From contig UROR01000069.1 in assembly GCA_900549535.1 (NCBI GenBank), forward strand, positions 1-10,235: DNA of 10,235 nt, read 5' to 3'. Below are positions 6,158 to 10,235 of this stretch, in pieces. A model generated the notes under the pieces. It did not search any database, was not told where the DNA came from, and saw only the letters and a program-made list of their open reading frames with translations. Each line of letters starts with the position of its first letter. Position 1 is the first letter of the stretch. The position numbers and the translations under genes are program-made. This DNA is from an uncultured Collinsella sp. GTDB lineage: Bacteria > Actinomycetota > Coriobacteriia > Coriobacteriales > Coriobacteriaceae.

Positions 6158-7660
6158 TTAGTAGCTGTCGTACGAATAATCGGTGGAATCGGTCATCGTT
6201 TGACCGTCGGTGGCGGTATCGGTGCCGTCCGTGGACTGGGCGTCGGTTCCATCCGCACTGTTAGCATCATCGTTACCGTCAGTGGTCTCGCCGTCCTCGG
6301 CGTCGGTCGTCTCCTTCTTGGGAACGGTGATCGTCACGCGTGCCACGCCCGATGTCTTGGTGTCATAGCGGACCTTTTCGCCGTTCTTGGTAACGGTGAC
6401 ATCGGAAGGCTTGGACGTGGTGATCTCGATCGAGGACTCGGGCGTGTATTCCTGCTCAAAGGGGCCGGTCGCCTGGGCGCCATAGACCGACTTGCCATCA
6501 ACCTTGACCTCAATCCACGCGGTCTTTCCCTTGGCAACGGAAACTTTGACCTTCGTGACCTCGTTCTCTTCCTTCTTGGCCGTCGTCTTGGTAGCGTCCG
6601 AATCAGTCGACTCATCCGTCGGCTCATCGGTGTCTTCGTCCTCGTCGACCGTTTCGGTCTTCTTAGAAGACTTCTTGGTCGTCGTCTTGGTAGCAGTGGG
6701 CGTCTCGGGCGTGGTCTCGGGCGCCGAAGATGCGCAGCCGCGCAGAAGCACCACGATGAGCACGATCAGCAGCAACGCCACGGCACCGATACCGGCGTAG
6801 ACGATACGCGGATCGAGCCCGTTGTTTTGAGGAGTACGGGATCGGCCGGGTCCACGACTGGAACTGCTGCGGCCGCCTCCCTGAGGCATACGACCACAAT
6901 TGCTATCGGAACGGCCGCGATAGCCGCCCTGGCCCTGAAGGCTGCGCTGACCCGAGCGGGGCGCAAGTTCACCGCGGCCTTGATAGCCACGTTGGCCCGA
7001 ACGCGGAGCCGAAGAGCGCTGGCCATACGGCTGTGATTGAGAGCGAAGACGCGGCGTCACCTGCGTGCTATCGGCATCCGCATAGCCACCGCGAGAGCGT
7101 CCGGTGGAGACACCACGGTGACCGCGATCGGAATAGCCGCCGTCGCCGTAGCCGGCACGAGGGTCACGCGCCACGCCGCGGGCAGCGGGAAGTGCACGGT
7201 CCTCGGGCATCGGCGTACTGCGGAACCGGTCACGCTGTGAGCGAATCTCCTCGCCCGAACCCGTCTCAGTAATATAACCGGCCTGCTGAGGACGCTGTCC
7301 ATAGCGGGTCGAACGACCGCCCTGAACCATCAGGAAGCGCCCGTTATCGACCGAGGAACGCGAATTGACGTAGCCGGCGGCGTCCTGAAAACGACCGCCC
7401 TGCTGCGACGTCTCGCGTTCGTATGCCATCAGGTCGTCAAAGTAGGCATTGACGACCTCACGCGGATTGAGGCCCAAAAAGCGAGCATAGCTCGAAATCA
7501 TGCCCTGCGCATAGCCGCGCGGCGGCATCGAAGCAAAGTTACCGGTCTCGAAAAACTCGATGATCTGCGGCCTGATTTTGATGGTGTTGGCGACCTGCTG
7601 AATGGAAAGGCCCATTCGGCGACGCTGCTCGAGCAGCATGTCACCAAAGCGTGCAGCCAT
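6158..7660 (-). CDS. rodZ: RodZ-like protein: N-terminal helix-turn-helix, single membrane helix, DUF4115 domain
   Basis: RodZ-type proteins link the cytoskeleton or wall machinery (MreB and partners in rods) to the membrane. The 500-aa product has an Xre-like helix-turn-helix domain (1-75; LLEQRRRMGLSIQQVANTIK and RGYAQGMISSYARFLGL are family-typical). A long basic, low-complexity cytoplasmic linker (83-280, rich in R, G, Q and S) follows, then one membrane helix (about 286-307), a Thr/Lys/Glu/Asp-rich extracellular stalk (310-370), a DUF4115-like beta domain (about 371-448) and an acidic Thr/Asp tail (450-500). E. coli RodZ is 337 aa; the extra length is in the linker and tail. The linker contains APRSGQR twice (218-224, 233-239). 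The ATG overlaps the ftsK stop as TGATG, with GGAGGA 5 nt upstream inside ftsK. The position matches ymfM of Bacillus. Whether it serves division or elongation cannot be decided here. Confidence 0.88.
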   Translation of the reverse strand: MAARFGDMLLEQRRRMGLSIQQVANTIKIRPQIIEFFETGNFASMPPRGYAQGMISSYARFLGLNPREVVNAYFDDLMAYERETSQQGGRFQDAAGYVNSRSSVDNGRFLMVQGGRSTRYGQRPQQAGYITETGSGEEIRSQRDRFRSTPMPEDRALPAARGVARDPRAGYGDGGYSDRGHRGVSTGRSRGGYADADSTQVTPRLRSQSQPYGQRSSAPRSGQRGYQGRGELAPRSGQRSLQGQGGYRGRSDSNCGRMPQGGGRSSSSRGPGRSRTPQNNGLDPRIVYAGIGAVALLLIVLIVVLLRGCASSAPETTPETPTATKTTTKKSSKKTETVDEDEDTDEPTDESTDSDATKTTAKKEENEVTKVKVSVAKGKTAWIEVKVDGKSVYGAQATGPFEQEYTPESSIEITTSKPSDVTVTKNGEKVRYDTKTSGVARVTITVPKKETTDAEDGETTDGNDDANSADGTDAQSTDGTDTATDGQTMTDSTDYSYDSY

Positions 7661-7671
7661 CAGAATCCTCC
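7658..7671 (-). promoter_or_regulatory. ftsK-rodZ translational coupling site (TGATG with Shine-Dalgarno)
   Basis: GGAGGA (7671-7666) lies in the last codons of ftsK, 5 nt before the rodZ-like ATG (7660-7658). That ATG shares one base with the ftsK TGA stop (7662-7660). Such a junction usually means termination-reinitiation, and it firmly sets the rodZ-like start. Confidence 0.85.
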
Positions 7672-10235
7672 AAACTCACGATCTTCACGTGCCATCTCGG
7701 CGTCGACAGATTCCAGCGCGGCAAGCCCCTCCTCGTCCAACAGGACCTCGCGCGGCTTGGAACCGTCGGGCGGGCCGACGACACCCTTTTCTTCCAGCAT
7801 GTCCATAATACGCCCGGCACGCGCATAGCCAACCTTCAGACGACGTTGCAGGCCAGATGTGGAGCCAAGCTGCGATTCCACCACAATATGGGCGGCTTCC
7901 CAAATGAGCGGATCATCGTCTTGCGGCTCGGCGACTCCGGTGCGGACAATGCCGCCGCCACCCGCCATGGACATGGAAGCGGGCGCCACGGCAGACAGAA
8001 TCTCCTCGTGGTAGTCAGGCTCACTCTGCGACTTGACGAACTCGACAATCTCGTTGATTTCGTCGTCCGAGACAAAGCAGCCCTCGATACGGCGAGGCTT
8101 GCCCCAGTCGACCTTGGAGAACAGCATGTCGCCCAAACCGGTGAGCTTTTCGGCACCCATCTGGTCGATGATGACGCGCGAGTCGATGCCCGTGGCGACA
8201 TTAAAGGCGATGCGGTTGGTGATGTTGGCCTTGATAAGGCCCGTCACTACGTTGGAACTGGGGCGCTGCGTGGCCACGATAAGATGAATGCCGGCGGCAC
8301 GGCCCAGCTGCGCAATACGCACAATCGAGGCCTCGACATCCTTACCGGCGACCATCATCAGGTCCGAGAGCTCGTCAATGATGATGACCAGGTAGGGCAT
8401 CTTTTGCGGCGGGTTGTCGTAATGCTCAAACTCGCCGGCGGCCTGCTTTTCGTTGTAGGTCGAGATCTTACGCACGTTCAGGCGCTCGAAGACCTTCAAG
8501 CGGCGCTCCATCTCGGACACAGCCCACTGCAGGGCACTCGCGGCCTGCTTGGGCTCGGTCACCACAGGCACATAGAGATGCGGCAAGCCGTTGTAGCCCG
8601 CGAGCTCGACACGCTTGGGGTCGACCATAATCAGGCGAACGTCCTCAGGAAGCGCGCGCATGAGCAAGGTCGTGATGATGGAGTTGATCATCACCGATTT
8701 ACCGGAACCCGTGGTACCGGCGATCAGCAGGTGGGGCATCTTGGCAAGATCGGCGACGACCGGCGTACCCTCGGCATCACGTCCGATGGCAAGCTCGAGC
8801 GGGCCGCCCTTCACGTAGGGCAGCACGTCGCCCAGGTTGACGTTTTGGCGCTTGCGGTTGGGGATCTCGATACCCACAAGCGAAGTGCCGGGAATCGGCG
8901 CAAAGATACGCACCGACTGGGCGGCAAGTGACAGTGCGATATCGTCCTCAAGGCTCGAAATCTTGCTCACGCGCTCGCCCTCGCCGGGCTGCAGCTTAAA
9001 GGTCGTCACCGTAGGGCCGGCAATCCAGCCGACGACGCGGGCGCTGCGGCCAAACTCAAGCAGGGTCGACTGCAGCGACTCGGCAGTCTGCTCCAGCTCC
9101 TTGTCCGAAGACGCAGCAGAAGCGGACTGCGGGTTGGCATGGAGAATCTCGAGCGGCGGAAGCTTGAGGCCGTCCTCTTCTTCAACCTCGTTATCTGCGG
9201 AGGCGCTGTCCGCTCCCCCATCGCTAGCAGCAGACGCCTCGATGGCGCTCGCGACAGACGCATCGGCGACCTTGGGATGCTTCAGGAAGTCGGGAATCTG
9301 CGGTGCTGCCGAAACAGGGTTCACGGCAAACGGAGGCTCGGACTCGTCAATCTTGGCCGGATCATCTTCCATCGAAAGCTGGCCGGCCACCTGACCGCGC
9401 TTGGTATGGCGGCGAGGCAGCAAGGTCGTCTTGGCACTCTCAATCGGAGTCTCATCGTCCTCGTCATCGTCCTCGGTAAGCTCAATCTCGCTCTCGGACC
9501 ACGACGGATCGGGTTCACTTGTGTTGAGTTTGGGCGCAGCCTTGCCCTTCTTGGCGTGGCGACGCGGCAGCAGCGTTGTCTTGGCGCGTTCGGCCTCTAC
9601 AGCATCGGACACGTCGACAAACGGGTCCTCATCCTCGTCCTCATCGTCCAGAATCGGATCGACCTCGCTGCCCATAACCGTAGTCACGGCAGCATCAGAG
9701 CTCTTTTGACGCAGAATGCTCAGGTGAGGGCGGGCGATACCGGGAACCGAAAGTGCCTCATCGTCACCCCAGGGGCTCTCGTTGACGTCGGCACGACGGC
9801 GCTCGGCAAAATCAGCCGCACGGTCGCGGGCAGAACGCAAGACGCCGCCCACCGAAAAGCCGATGATGACAAAGCCGACGACGGCCAAGCCCAGCAGGAC
9901 CACCATCGCAATGGGCTTACCCAGGGCATTCTGCAAGGCACTCGCAATAAACGCACCGATGTAGCCACCCGAGGCGGACAGGTTTTGCGGCATGAACATA
10001 AGGTCACACGAGTCACTGGTACCCGGCACCATAAGCGACAAGATAGAGACGACGGCGACAAAGACCACGGCGCCGCCCGCAACGGAGCGCACATTGAGCG
10101 GCGAATCATCGCCCAAAAAGAGCGTAGCGGCAAACAGCAAAATAACGATCGGCAGTACGTAGGCACCCAGGCCAAAGCCCAGGTGGTAGAAACCGGCAAC
10201 CGCAGCCGTCACAGGTGCGGTCGCCGGCGAAATCC
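7660..10235 (-). CDS. ftsK: FtsK/SpoIIIE DNA translocase, 5' end outside the window
   Basis: FtsK is a septal membrane ATPase that pumps chromosomal DNA during division and chromosome dimer resolution. The frame is open to the window edge and the true start is not visible. Residues are counted from a valine (GTG) codon at 10210-10212. Membrane helices lie at about 14-33, 43-62 and 82-125, with at least one more probably upstream. An acidic, Ala/Ser-rich linker spans 140-370. The motor alpha/beta domains span 373-730, with Walker A GTTGSGKS (499-506), Walker B LVIIIDE (608-614) and GRAAGIHLIVATQRPS (637-652). The C-terminal gamma winged helix spans about 767-835 (RRLKVGYARAGRIMDMLEEKGVVGP), the domain that reads DNA polarity sequences. 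The linker contains AKTTLLPRRH twice. It is the first gene seen in the operon; its promoter is outside the window. Confidence 0.97.
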   Translation of the reverse strand, partial: ISPATAPVTAAVAGFYHLGFGLGAYVLPIVILLFAATLFLGDDSPLNVRSVAGGAVVFVAVVSILSLMVPGTSDSCDLMFMPQNLSASGGYIGAFIASALQNALGKPIAMVVLLGLAVVGFVIIGFSVGGVLRSARDRAADFAERRRADVNESPWGDDEALSVPGIARPHLSILRQKSSDAAVTTVMGSEVDPILDDEDEDEDPFVDVSDAVEAERAKTTLLPRRHAKKGKAAPKLNTSEPDPSWSESEIELTEDDDEDDETPIESAKTTLLPRRHTKRGQVAGQLSMEDDPAKIDESEPPFAVNPVSAAPQIPDFLKHPKVADASVASAIEASAASDGGADSASADNEVEEEDGLKLPPLEILHANPQSASAASSDKELEQTAESLQSTLLEFGRSARVVGWIAGPTVTTFKLQPGEGERVSKISSLEDDIALSLAAQSVRIFAPIPGTSLVGIEIPNRKRQNVNLGDVLPYVKGGPLELAIGRDAEGTPVVADLAKMPHLLIAGTTGSGKSVMINSIITTLLMRALPEDVRLIMVDPKRVELAGYNGLPHLYVPVVTEPKQAASALQWAVSEMERRLKVFERLNVRKISTYNEKQAAGEFEHYDNPPQKMPYLVIIIDELSDLMMVAGKDVEASIVRIAQLGRAAGIHLIVATQRPSSNVVTGLIKANITNRIAFNVATGIDSRVIIDQMGAEKLTGLGDMLFSKVDWGKPRRIEGCFVSDDEINEIVEFVKSQSEPDYHEEILSAVAPASMSMAGGGGIVRTGVAEPQDDDPLIWEAAHIVVESQLGSTSGLQRRLKVGYARAGRIMDMLEEKGVVGPPDGSKPREVLLDEEGLAALESVDAEMAREDREFGGF
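9406..9585 (-). repeat. Duplicated AKTTLLPRRH segment in the FtsK linker
   Basis: Two identical 10-residue segments, AKTTLLPRRH, are encoded at 9585-9556 and 9435-9406, exactly 50 codons apart. Similarity continues afterwards (AKKGKAAPKL versus TKRGQVAGQL), and each copy is preceded by an acidic run of D and E. The bases differ at several synonymous positions between copies, so the duplication is not recent and the amino acids appear to be kept. Function unknown; it could be a short interaction motif. Confidence 0.8.

Noticed and set aside
6728..6760. LLRGC at the end of the RodZ-like membrane helix as a lipoprotein signal
   Set aside because: The segment is about 300 residues from the N-terminus and follows a cytoplasmic domain, and Arg at the -2 position is unsuitable. 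It is a normal internal membrane anchor.
7651..8931. Long plus-strand open frame (426 aa) opposite the 3' part of ftsK
   Set aside because: It lies antisense to the conserved FtsK motor and gamma domains, and its residues are unlike any family I know. Such shadows are common opposite G+C-rich genes.
1..10235. Mobile element, CRISPR array, defence or biosynthetic island
   Set aside because: No transposase, integrase, repeat-spacer pattern, tRNA or abrupt change of composition is visible. All genes are core functions in a conserved order on one strand.

Overview
The window is a chromosomal housekeeping segment of a high-G+C bacterium. Every gene I can support lies on the minus strand, so transcription runs from high to low coordinates. 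Protein style, G+C-rich codon use, an actinobacterial/Gram-positive type LexA box and the gene order ftsK - rodZ-like - yajQ - rimO - pgsA - cinA - recA - recX - rny point to a Coriobacteriia-type actinobacterium, with Collinsella the best guess. The genus is inferred from resemblance only. The order is an expanded version of the block known from Bacillus and Clostridia (spoIIIE/ymfM/pgsA/cinA/recA/rny).

Layout in the direction of transcription: (1) 10235-7660, FtsK/SpoIIIE DNA translocase, whose 5' end lies outside the window. (2) 7660-6158, a RodZ-like membrane protein, coupled to ftsK by a 1-nt TGATG overlap. (3) 6131-5634, YajQ. (4) 5606-4257, RimO. (5) 4247-3609, PgsA. (6) 3602-3066, a stand-alone CinA C-terminal amidase. 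Gaps in this set are -1 to 27 nt, so it reads as one operon, closed by a GC-rich hairpin at 3035-3058. (7) A 257-bp gap holds an 11-nt phased repeat and a near-consensus recA promoter with a LexA box in its spacer. (8) 2808-1660 recA and (9) 1648-956 recX form the SOS operon. (10) A 268-bp gap holds a second good promoter and a leader of about 160 nt with two hairpins. (11) 687-1 is the 5' part of rny (RNase Y), which runs off the window.

The genes cover chromosome segregation and cell shape (FtsK, RodZ-like), membrane lipid synthesis (PgsA), ribosome modification (RimO), NAD/pyridine nucleotide salvage (CinA/PncC), recombination and its modulation (RecA, RecX) and mRNA turnover (RNase Y). 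I see no mobile element, CRISPR array, tRNA, rRNA or defence system. The window is essentially ordinary core genome. What deserves a second look is regulatory DNA around recA and rny and unusual linkers in FtsK and the RodZ-like protein. I found no undescribed multi-gene system.
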